Source: Pachypanchax playfairii (Eukaryota; Chordata; Actinopteri; Cyprinodontiformes; Aplocheilidae). Taken from it: a stretch of 64,000 nt of DNA. Numbering within the stretch: position 1 is the stretch's first letter; the number at the start of each line of letters is the position of its first letter. Shown piece by piece: positions 26,084 to 37,021 of the stretch. Both the position numbers and the translations under genes were made by a program. Location of the stretch: positions 1,174,286 through 1,238,285 of the forward strand of contig SSNP01000068.1 in NCBI GenBank assembly GCA_006937955.1, written 5' to 3'. The notes under the pieces were generated by a model that saw nothing but the letters and a program-made list of their open reading frames with translations, had not been told where the DNA came from and ran no database searches.

Positions 26084-26286
26084 TGTTTGTGAGTCATCCC
26101 TCGAGGCCATTGGGATTTATTTAGCTTTTATTTATACAAGCTTAAAGTCAAACCATCTATCTCTCAAACAACAGCCTGCAGCTTTCATTACTGTGTGTGT
26201 GTGTGTGCTGTAGATGACACTGTGTGCATGTTAGCAAGTTTGTGTTGATTTACAGTAGTCTTTGATGACACTGTGTGTGTGTGTGT

Positions 26287-26480
26287 TCTCCCATCATCCT
26301 CGGCTCTACCTCGAGCGATGATGTTGATGACGGCAGCTGAAGTTGTGTTCTTTAATGATCTAATTCAACAACACAATTACCAAGTGTCAAACTGCAGAGC
26401 GAGCATCTGATGGCCGGACGGCGTGACAGCGATGCTTTGTTTCCACACAGCCCACTTTATCTCTTTTAACAATCATCCGC
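26287..26480. promoter_or_regulatory. candidate conserved non-coding element (complex island)
   Basis: A 190-bp stretch of high-complexity, more GC-balanced sequence sits between TG tracts and AT-rich DNA. It includes AATTACC and several CpG. It has no ORF and no repeat signature. Conservation cannot be tested here; this is a candidate only. Confidence 0.25.
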
Positions 26481-26818
26481 TAAATTAAAACCCAACAACA
26501 TCTCAAATCTTCCATAGAAAGCTCCTGTTTTATGGTCACTTGAGGTGGAAAATAGATTTGTAGACAGATAAAACTACGCAAGAGCAATTCCTGAGTATTT
26601 CTATGGCTCATTCAGGATGGAAAGAACCTGCTGTAACAGCAGATGATTGTTTAACTGCTCCATGACAACGTTTAGCAGATTATTTCCACAGAACAGTGAC
26701 ATCATTACCCTTCAGTTGATAAAATATTTTGGGATAAATGAGTCCAAATTTTAGTCATATATATAAAATACAATCTAATTCCACTTGAGCCTGGACTTGA
26801 AACATGTACTAGAACCCC

Positions 26819-26833
26819 CCACTAGGGGGCAGC
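26819..26833 (+). promoter_or_regulatory. CTCF-type motif
   Basis: CCACTAGGGGGCAGC fits the vertebrate CTCF core CCASYAGRKGGCR at every position. It lies in the dach2-frmd7 intergenic region, where it could act as a boundary between the two divergent genes. Motif match only. Confidence 0.55.
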
Positions 26834-28180
26834 TTGTTTTGTTATGTTCTTGTCAGACATCTTTAAATCCATCCAATCAATGAACTAGTATCGCTTTAAT
26901 AATATCTGCTGATTGAAAAATTGGATTATTAAAAGTTTGTCTGAAAAAAATTAAAACTATAAGGCTAATAAACAGCTACTAAAAACAAATTGTTTTCTGT
27001 ACTTTTTGTTTTCAACCCAAATGTATTTTTAATATGACAAACTGGAGCCGTAATAATCAAAACAAATTTTATTTCACAGCTTCAGAACCTGAGCTGATTT
27101 AGGAATAACAAGAAGATTTTTAATAAGTTTTAAAAAGTTGTAATTGACAGTGAAAATTACTGATCTTGGTGATTTTTTTATCATTAGCAGATTTTTCTTT
27201 TTGTTCTAAAACAAACAAGCTTAAAAGTCTGAAGTTAAGTGTAAACAAGAGATTTTATACCATTAAATATTTGATTTTATTCGTCCTAAAAATGTTTTCA
27301 GTTCCGTCTGTCGTCATCTCTCTTAAACTTTTTTTTTATCTTTGTCCCTGTCTGTCCTCCACCTCTCCTTCCCTCTCTGCCCTTCATTCGCCTTCTCTTT
27401 ATCACTCCGCTCATAAAACCTGCTCATCCAGAAAGAACAGAGCTTAGAGGAGGATGGAGAAGAGAGAGACAGAGAAAATGAATGGGGGAGAAGAAAGACA
27501 GGAGAAGATGGAGAGCCTCAGAGACATATAACAGATGCAAAGGTAAAGAAAATGAAGGCAACAGTGATAATAGTAACGTTTTAATCTCACAGCGATTCAT
27601 TTGTAAAAATTTGGTAGAATAACAAATTTCATAAGAAAATACAGTAAATCCACAGTCAGATTTGTTTACAGTCCAATTCAGATGAACCCGACATGCAGAA
27701 ATGTCTCCATCCAATCCCTGCTGACCTCTGTAGGAACGGAGCATGCTATCATTTAGGGTTTGTCGCACCATTTAACGTCACATAACCTGCTGCTCTGGCT
27801 ATAAAAAGCTCCACATGATAGCTGCAGGACGGTCTGCAGTCGTTTCAGTAAACTGTGTGGATATTTTACACTTGCATTATATTTGCTTGCTTTTTATCAA
27901 GCGTGTGAGTAAAACAAAAAGTAGCACATTGGCTCTTTAAAAAATCAGATTTCTGCAGCCTGTAAACGTTATCGATGTGTTCTTTAGTATCCAAGTAAAA
28001 AATACTCTGAAGATTTCATTTAAAAAAAGATCTAAATTAAAGTAATTAAATGGAATATCTTCATTTATCTGACATGTTTTGAAGGAACATATTTGAAACT
28101 CGTCGTCTCCTTCATGCATCGTAAGTGTAACTTGTATTACTGAAGAATCAACAACCAGAGTACTGACTGTTTACAGTCTT
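26834..28180. other. intergenic; one TATA-like element, otherwise nothing recognised
   Basis: Mostly AT-rich, with a C/T-rich run at 27340-27420 that makes a spurious ORF. GGCTATAAAAAGC at 27798-27810 followed by GTGAGT at 27905 resembles a promoter plus splice donor but has no coding sequence. Confidence 0.4.
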
Positions 28181-28800
28181 TAAAGGTTCTGTATCCTGCT
28201 GTTTTACAGCTTTCAGCATCTGAGATATGCCCATATATAATAAAATATTACCTTTGGTGTTATAGAGTCTTCACATGTCCTGAAATATAACTTATATTCT
28301 CGAGTTATTCTTCAACCTGGAAGTAAAAAGCTTGGTTTCACTAAAATCCCGCCTCCTCCCCTGAGAGTGCTGCCCAATTCATGACGCAGGCTCGAGCCCC
28401 GGCCTGGCTGCAGTGAAGCCAACCGCAACTACGCCGGCTCCAAGAGTTAATCTCAGGTAGCAGCCATTGGTGAAATGACGGTCACATACAAACAGCTGGT
28501 AGCTGGTTAGACGCGGGATTCCAGAGATAAACTCCAGCCATTTCTGGTGATTGGGCTGAACTTTAGGAACGGTGAATAAATTCCTGTAACTCTCACAGCC
28601 AAATGCTCATTTCTCCGAGACATTTTTAGAAAGTAAAATACTACAAAACAATGATGCTTCTTGCTTTAGACTCGCGCAGCTCAGGGTGTGTGTTTAATCT
28701 GCAGGGGCAGCGCGGACATGCCGGGCAGGTCCTGGTGTAACATTGTTACATCACTATGTTACAGTCAGTTGTTTTCTAGGACAGAGTGGAGCAGCTGCTC
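28181..28800. other. GC-richer block of unknown origin, possibly a repeat copy
   Basis: The block starts with TTTAAAGGTTCTGTATCCTGC, has a CpG-containing centre (28345-28460) and no open frame. The start resembles fish MITE-like repeats of the AAAGGtTCTGTAT type, but no matching inverted end was found, so the element type is not assigned. Confidence 0.3.
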
Positions 28801-31643
28801 AGAGTGCAGGATGCAGGAGGATGAATGAGAAATGTGTGTATTAAACCAAAAACCACTCTGGTGGGGTTAATAAGGAAATAACATCACAACATGGTTAAAA
28901 ACTCCAAAAAGTTGAGTTTGCATGAAATATTTAAATTAGAGAGTTGGTTCTTTCTGTTAAAGCAAATTTATGCACAACATTTACCCAAACTGAGTCAATA
29001 AACACAAGAAAGATCAACAAAATCTTCTGCTGCTGTGAAACATCATATAGAAAGCAACTATTTTTCTTGTTACTGCTGATGCTGTTTAGTTTCATGAATG
29101 CTAGCCCGTTCACACCTACTGTTCCTGCTCGTTTCATGTTGTCCAACTGATTTCATGCACTGTGTTGGAGCTTCATGGAGGTTTAGGAGATGAAAACCTT
29201 ATGGTTGTTTTTAACTAAAACTGTGTGAATCCTTTTATTCTCCTTCACTAATCTCACCTATTTCAAGCTATATAATTGAACTCGTCACCTTATTATGCAA
29301 GAAATATGATTCCTGTGAATCTGAAACATATTCATGTCTATTTATTGACTTAGTTCAAGTGTGATTTTACAGGAATAGAAGTCCACCTGCTGATTTGTGT
29401 CAGGCTCACAGAGTGATGTGGTGGTTAAGAACTCAGGACACATGTTTCTGCCAGATGTTAACACACAAATGTGGAGGTAATAACTTCAGACCAAATCATC
29501 TAGGACACGTGTTAGTGCCAAATCTGAACAGAACCAGAGAACATCAGTGCAGAAATACTTCCTGTATGTAACACCTGCTGACTTCAGTATAAATGATCAG
29601 GTTGATGTAAAGGAGAGCACCTTTCTGACACTGAGAACTCTGGCTCAAAATAAACTGATAAAACTATAAACCTGGTTTTGTAGAACACCTAATAGCATGA
29701 AGACGCTGGAATCTTCCACAGCCAACAAACCCGAGTGGTTTCATGTGAAGTGAGCGGGTCAGCTGACGGTTTGTCCTGGATGGAGCTGTCTTCAGCTGAC
29801 TGCAGCTGTCCTTCAGTCTAACTGAAACCAGGGTGAAAGGATGGCTTTAAATATGTTTTTAGACTTTTTATTAGGTTAAACTGAGTCAGGCTGAAGTTTC
29901 AGTAACAGCAGTGTATTAGTGCAAAATCAGCTGCTTCCATTTTTGCTTTCAGCACCATCTATCCTCCGACTGTGCTGCTTTTGGTTCAACCCAGAACTTG
30001 TATTCAAAAAGAGGGAAAAAAGAAGAGAGAGCCAGAAAGAAAGACACACGAAAAAGAGAGAAGGGGGGGGGTGTGGGCAGGTCTCAAGGTGACCAGTCAT
30101 TGTCCTAATTCCTTTTTTAACACAGTTAAAGAGGCCAAAAACACAACTTTCACCATTTCCCTCTCCACTCCTACTCCTCCTGTCTCCCTCTCTTCCTGCC
30201 AACTTTGTACAAGAGATTTTAAACGTACTCCATCTCTCACTTCATTTTTATTTATATTCAACTCATTCTCTCTCAACATTTATATCCCTTCATCCTGATC
30301 CTACCCTCTCTCTCTGTTCCTGTCGTCTTTGCCAGCAGCGATGTCTTCAAACTCTGATTGATGATGGTTGCCGTTGGTTACTGTTGTGTCCTGCTTTCTG
30401 TTTATACTAAAATACTCTTTCCACTGTTTCCCCCTTTTTTCTCCTCCCAAAACTTTTCTACCTTTGTTTTTTTTTAATCTACAGATATGAAAGTTAGATG
30501 TGACCTGCTGGGCTGCGTTTCCACGAGATCGTGCATCAAAGTTAGTCAAAAACAAAATACTGTTTATATAAATATACTGAGTAATTAATTCTACTCTATT
30601 CACAGCAACTTATTTAGTTCAAATATATTATTCTTAAGTTTGGTTTTTAAAGGTTCTTGGGGGAAATAATCCACAGGACAATAAAAAGAAGAACTCCCAT
30701 TCAGAAGAAAAACATTTTAGATATAAAATGTTTCATAATAAAGGTTAATACTTAAGAAATAACCACAAAGTCATGAAATGTGTATGAAATGGCATCTTTA
30801 AAGAACAGAGGCTGGTTCCACATGAGACTGCTTGGTGTTCTCTCACATTCTATGCTGGCAGTTTGCAGTCCAGTTCAGAACCAAAACTTATAAAGCAGCA
30901 GTTCTTTCTGTTTCAGCCATCTGTAACATCAGCTGGTTGGTGACAGGAAATCATCTTGAATCACATGACAGAACTACTTTTACAATCATGACAGCAGTTC
31001 TGTGCTTTCAGTGACTCTAAACACTGAATGTTGTGTGAAAAACACGTGGCCCTGTGATGGACTGGGACCTTCTAAAATCTGGTTCTAGCACCAGCCCTGA
31101 AGTCGACCTGGATCTACTACCTTCCTGCAGCTCAAGACTTGGTGATTCTCCTTTATCCATAATTTAGAGTATCAAGAAGTTCAAATATTTAATATAAAAA
31201 AAAATCACAATATTTTTTTCAACTACAAAATATCTTAAACTTCCATCTTGCCTTGGATTTGCAATGTATTCTGGGATCGTCACAGAAACATTTAAGACAC
31301 AACTATCATACAATGACATCATTATCAGGAGGGTGTTTTGATGTGTAACATCCTTCTTTACAACAAAAAGCCTGAAAAGAAAAACAAAAGAATGAAAAGT
31401 TTATTTTTTCACCTCGTTTTTACACCTTGTCTCGCTGTAGCTTCCTAACTGTGTCAGCCAACTTTCTGCTAGGCTGAATTCATAATCACACCAGCCCACT
31501 CAGGATCCTTATCACTTAATTGTAAACATATGTTGTTTTTGAGCTCTCGGTGAAACAAACCAATGGCGCCGTCCCTCTGGGGAGGAAAATCTCAGATGGA
31601 CAATCCTGCTCTACTCTAAGGTTCAGAACTGGGACTCTGTGCC
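28801..31643. other. intergenic, nothing recognised
   Basis: Short ORFs in purine- or pyrimidine-rich stretches (for example 30000-30300) are not gene-like. A small copy of the CTGTGATGGACTGG interspersed repeat lies near 31047-31070. Confidence 0.5.
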
Positions 31644-31905
<262 letters not shown>

Positions 31906-32624
31906 GGTTTAATATAGTTACTGAATGTAGTTTTTACTGTTTATTTTATTATTAACTCATAATCAGTGTCATCAATCACTCTGACAGCCACCTATTGTCA
32001 GCCTGGCTGTCATACTGCACCGCTGTTGAAGCGTATGTATGTGTGCATTTACAAAAGAGGGATAAATAAAAGGAGCGATGGTGACTTTATTTCATGCAAT
32101 TTAAAAAGGTGTGTAGAATCAATAGCTCTGGACTTGAGGCAAAGGACAGAAGATGCTGTGGTAGGAGACGTGTCAAGGGAGCAAAGGAAATAAGGAGACA
32201 AAAACAGATAAGAAATGAAAGTACACCTCAGAGAGTGGGTATTTGTCTCGGTAAGAACAAGGAAAATTTCAGCTTTTCATCAAGTTTCTAACCTGAAATT
32301 TTGTGTATTTTTTAAAAGCTATTTGTTTGGAGATAGTGCCCTTGAGCACTACATTCAGTCATGTCGCTGAATTGATTAAGAATGATTGTTAAAAAAAAAT
32401 AAAAAATCTTAAACTGGTCAGAAAACAGAGAACATAAAAAAAAACATTCGAAGAATAAATCGAACCGCAGCTTGTTTGCCGGGATCAGCGGGTTACTTTT
32501 GGTTCCCTGGACAGGCTGCTGTTTTCATTTCCTCAAATGTAAATAATTAAATCAACAAAAATGCGACTGGGACAGGGAAATGGCACAGGAAGGAATGAAA
32601 GCATCAGGACGAAGGCTCGCGTTT

Positions 32625-32700
32625 CAAATTCAACTCAGAAAACTTTATTGATCCTAGTGCCAAACAGAATTACGAAAACGAACCCAGAGCTTTGAGGAGA
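32625..32700. repeat. possible repeat tail (AAAACTTTATTGATCC)
   Basis: CAGAAAACTTTATTGATCC resembles the terminal part of common fish retroelements. A related string, GAAACTTTATTACCC, is at about 49589. Only the terminus is recognisable. Confidence 0.35.
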
Positions 32701-32849
32701 AGTTTCTCTGTCGTTATCGTAAGCCCCTATAATCCATCATATCTGGGAATCAAATTAACATATATTTACATGAACACACACACTTTTAAAGCTCTCATGT
32801 AATTTCTCTGTCTCTTTCTAAGACACATGCGCTAATGCACACACACAAA

Positions 32850-32990
32850 CACCGAGGCCAAATCATTAGTTGTAGGTTAATTAGTGTTATAATTAATAAC
32901 CCAGCAGACACACATGTGTGTGTTAGCGCGTGTGTAACGAGAGGTCGGGAGTTAAATCATATTAATTTCAACATTGATTAAGCAATAAAA
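32850..32990. promoter_or_regulatory. homeodomain-motif-rich island
   Basis: TAATTA at 32878-32883 and 32890-32895, ATTAAT at 32892-32897 and 32961-32966, and an ATTA core at 32865 lie within about 100 bp of complex sequence flanked by CA/TG tracts. The density of paired-type and LIM-type homeodomain cores suggests an enhancer, but AT-rich DNA can make these by chance. Confidence 0.25.
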
Positions 32991-34261
32991 AAGACTTTTA
33001 ACTAGCAGGGGTGTATATCACTTCACTACACAGGCATCGCAGTTTAAATCTATGTATTAATTAAAATGTGTGTGTGAGCGTGTGTTTCGCCGAGCCTGAC
33101 GTTGTGGTTTCTGGGGCGAGAAAGGGATCAACACTTTCTGACTGAGATAAAACAGGGAGGGAGCGATTTGAAGGGGAGTGATAGCAAACGTGGATCTAAT
33201 TCAGAGAAAAGAAGAAGAAACAGAGTGGAAGAGGAAGAAGAGGGGAGTGGGATCGAGGGAACGTGTGAGAGGTAAAGATAAAAATGAAAAAAGAAATAAA
33301 AGAAGGGGAGACGAGGATGGAGAGAAGCTGACTGCTGTGTGATTGGATAAGCGCCACTGACTCTTTGAAATTGCGATCTCCTCAGATATGAATTTCAACA
33401 TATAGCTTAACTTCTCTCATATAGATAACAGCTTCGTTAGCAGTAAAACTTCGTTAGCCGCTTGCCAGCTTGAAAGCCTTTTAGTTTTAATTTCCAAGTC
33501 AAGAACTGGGGACTGATCTGCTTTGAAGAAGTATTTAAGCTACTGGAAGTTAAACAATCAAGAAGAAGTAATGACTTGGGTTCACATGGCAGCAACTCTG
33601 CGGTTTCTTCAAGAACTGCTTGGGACACAACAAAGGTGGAAAATAATTGAGTCCTAACAGCGTTGTTGAAGTGCTGCGGTGAGTTATTGGCTGTGTTAGG
33701 CTGCCAAGGCTTTCCCAAGGCCCTGCAAGGCCTGGCTGAAGGTGAGCTCAATAAAACACGGCAGCCTGGAAGGTTAAACCTGCAGCAGGTGAGATTTTAA
33801 GGCAAGAAACGTCCTTGTGTTATCAGCTGAAATCACAAAGTCTGCAGCAGAACGAGCGTCTAATCCAGGATTTATAAAATGTTTTTGATTTTAATATCTT
33901 TAAGAACACAAACTCTCATGAAACATGCTGATTATTGTGGCTCAAACATTAAGAATAAATTACTTTCAAATGGGATATTAGAGTCTTTTAAAGTGCTGAA
34001 ATCAAAAGTTTAATGGCACAGCCACAAACTCGGCTTTTAGAATATACATTTTCTAAATGTTCGGAATGTTTTGTTACATTTATGAAATTTATTTCCATTT
34101 CTGGTCATTTTGTGTCCAACGTTGGTCATCTAATCTCTAAATGTTGCAATGTTGTGGGTTTATATATTTTAATGATGATTCATTTAGGATTTTGCCTCTC
34201 TTCATGCATTCTGGGGGACGCTGTGTAACATTTTATTATTTTTTTTATCTGATTTCTGTGT

Positions 34262-34700
34262 TTTGAATAAGAAGGGACAGGGATCTGAGTCAGCTCCTCC
34301 AAATCTGGAGCTGCAATAAGGATGGAGCTGCTCTGAAAGACAAAGCTCTTAGTTCACAGGTCCACTGACGTTCCAAACCTCACCTACAGTTACGAGATTT
34401 GGATGATGATTAAAGAATGAGAGATACAAGCACCTGAAATGAGCTCCCTTTGTAGGACAGTTTAGCTCAGCTGTGGAGATAAGGTAAGGAGCTTCGTCAT
34501 GCTACTGCTCCTCAGCATCAAAAGGAGTCGGCTGAGGTGATTTGGGCATCTGATTAGGATCTTGTGGATTCCTCCACTAGGAGTGGACCTGGACCAGACC
34601 CAGAACTTGCTGGAAGGATTATGTATCCTCTCTGGACTGACATCAGGAGGAGCTAGTGTTTCTGGAGAGAGGGACATCTGGGTTTCCTCCAGGACTGGAA
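34262..34700 (+). mobile_element. LINE reverse-transcriptase 3' fragment, degenerate
   Basis: Successive plus-strand pieces read VPNLTYSYEIW, then EMSSLCRTV, then LLLLSIKRSRLR and FGHLIRI, then SGERDIWVS. They follow in order the C-terminal part of fish RTE/L2-like LINE proteins (PTLTYGHELW, EMSFLRRVAG, LLLHIERSQLRWLGHLVRM, AGEREVWASL). Stops and frame changes are present. It is the 3' counterpart of the family seen at 5190-5560. Confidence 0.7.
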
Positions 34701-34799
34701 GGTTTATACTTTATGGTTTATTTCTGTCTCAGAGTCGTTTTTTGTGTCTTCTTTAAGTTGATGTTTCATTACACGTTTTTACCTTTGTTATACCAGAGA

Positions 34800-34925
34800 G
34801 GTCCCATAAATCTCATTTTTAATGGCGTTCTGGGGAGATGGTGGAGAAAGCTGGAATCAAACCACCAACCCCTCCAGTTGGCAATGAATCAACTGCCCCC
34901 TAGACTACAGCTCAGTTTGTTGTAG
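34800..34925 (-). repeat. tRNA-like (SINE-type) repeat fragment
   Basis: Read on the minus strand, GGTTGGTGGTTTGATTCCAGC contains a Pol III B-box-like GGTTTGATTCC. It is preceded by GTAGTCTAGGGGGCAG and TTGGCAACTGG-like text, as in tRNA-derived or tRNA-like fish repeats. The A box is poor and no cloverleaf can be drawn, so it is not called a tRNA gene. Confidence 0.4.
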
Positions 34926-36889
34926 AATTTGATTGAAACCTGTAACTAACTGTGACTGCTCTGCTTGTTTGGTCTGTTCAGTGACGTGTACATGAGTCTA
35001 AAGATCTTCTGAGAAAGCAGCCTCCAGTCTGTAAAAGGTCCCAAACTCAGAAACCAAACAGGCTGCCTGTAAGAATTTTGGTGTGTTGTTTTAAAAAGGT
35101 ATATTTTTAACAGACGCAGACGTTTTTAGGTGCAACAAAAACTGAGGTGAGGTTTAAGGACACACAAACACTTTGAAATCTCTCACTTTCACTCACGCAT
35201 ACACAAACAGTCACTGCAGGGTGTTGAATGAAAAACTGATGAGAAGATCAATCATCAGCTGTCAACAGAGGCTAACTGAGTATGAGAACAACATATTAAC
35301 CAAACTGGCTGGATTAACACACTCACACGCGTATATATACTCACACACATACAACTGAAGTGAATTAAATATCCAATAAAGCATTGATTATTGATCAGTT
35401 TAATACCCGATTAGTTTTAACGATAAACATGGACTCAAATTAGCTACAAATCACCAAACCAGATAAACCCAGGTCCAAAGATTCACTTAAAAATGCCTGA
35501 CTGAACTAAAATCTACAAATCAAAGCAGTTTTTACTGCAGGTGATGTTTTATTCCTTTGGGTTTGGTGGTAAACAGTTTGTTCTCCATGGAGAGGGACTG
35601 GCAACGCCACTGTGTTTCCTCCTCAAAGTTGCCAAAAGAAATGGAGAAACGTTTGATTCTTGAGGGTGTTTCTCGTTCACACGTGTTCACATGTACACGG
35701 GAGGAAAGCAAAAGCTGGAAATTTGCCCAGAGGCTTGTGGAAGAATGTGAAAGCTCGGAACAAAGGCAGTAGGTGAAAGGTTGTATTCTGCACTAGAATA
35801 AAGTCAAAGAATAATCAGGATTACGAACTGATAAAATAACCAGATAATGATGTTTTCAACCAAATAAAAAAATGAGGAAGTTACGGAAGAGAACTCCTGT
35901 GAACGATCATGTTTTTCTATTTCACTATAGGATCAAATATTAATTGCACAATACAAGGAATTTTAAAAAGTCAGAAGTTATATAAATGACGTATTTAATT
36001 GTATAAATATACATATATTTAATTATATAAAGTTACAGCTGAAAGAAAATGTTTCATCAAATTCAATATGAGCTAATATTTTATATAAAATGATAAATTA
36101 TCTCAGTTTCAGCAAATAATATGTTGTTTATGTTCTGCTGTTTGCAGTCATTGACTCTGTTTTATCTACATTTTACACAACATCCCAACTTTATTAGAAT
36201 TAAATTGTACATTTAATACAGAGGTTATTTCATATTTTACTCATTTTCAGAATTTTTAGGAACACTGAAAGCATTTTATTGCATCATCTTGTCGGCATTC
36301 AGACAGAATGCACCGCAGTCTTTGTGCTGAGTTTTAAACTGTAGAGAAATGATGAACTTACAGCTGTTTCAATCAATTCCTGAAAATACAGTAATGTGCT
36401 GCATCATCTTTGTGATGTTTTGGCACTCAGAGTGTCATGAATGACTGAGCTCTACAACTACTACATTAAATTACCTCAATATCTGTAATATTGGTTGAAT
36501 TATGGCATTTTTTTTGTTTTCTAAGGTCATCTTGCTGTGGCAGCCATCTTTAATTGAGCTGAGTCTAAAAGTTAATCAGTTGTAGATGGAATGATTACTT
36601 TGTGAAAGTTTCATTAAAACATGTCCAGTGGTTCATGAGACATGCTGCTAACGAACATACACAAACATTATTGCCATTTGGTGGTAGATGATAATAATAA
36701 ATATGAGTTAGGTGTGTGTGTGCGTGCATGTCCATGTGTGTGTGTGTAGCATTGATGGAAAAATTACAAACTAAAAATACTTTTGAGTCTTAAACAGGAA
36801 ACTACAGAAGAACTCCTTCCTTTGACCTTCTTAATGATCTATTGTGTGTGTGTGTGTGTGTGTGCGTGTGTGCATGTGTGTATGCTGAC
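34926..36889. other. intergenic, nothing recognised
   Basis: AT-rich with short TG tracts (36843-36864 and nearby). The 71-codon ORF at 35557-35772 has no recognisable domain and is taken as chance. Confidence 0.45.
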
Positions 36890-37021
36890 CTTTCCCCAGT
36901 GTTAGCCAGTCTGAGCCATCACAGGAGGTATTAATGGACTAATCACATTAAACAGAGAATCATTAATCATCTCCCCTCAGCGCTGTCACTTGTACGCAAC
37001 GCCTAATCAACTCTATTGTTT
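36890..37021. promoter_or_regulatory. TAATCA-rich island, candidate enhancer
   Basis: Three TAATCA sites (36940-36945, 36964-36969, 37004-37009), two ATTAAT-type sites and an ATTGTTT SOX/FOX-like site lie in about 130 bp of complex sequence bounded by TG and CA tracts. TAATC is the core of OTX/CRX-type (K50) homeodomains, which act in brain and retina. Function is inferred. Confidence 0.35.

Noticed and set aside
34800..34925. A tRNA gene on the minus strand
   Set aside because: Only a B-box-like string is present; A box and cloverleaf are absent, and neighbouring LINE debris suggests a repeat.
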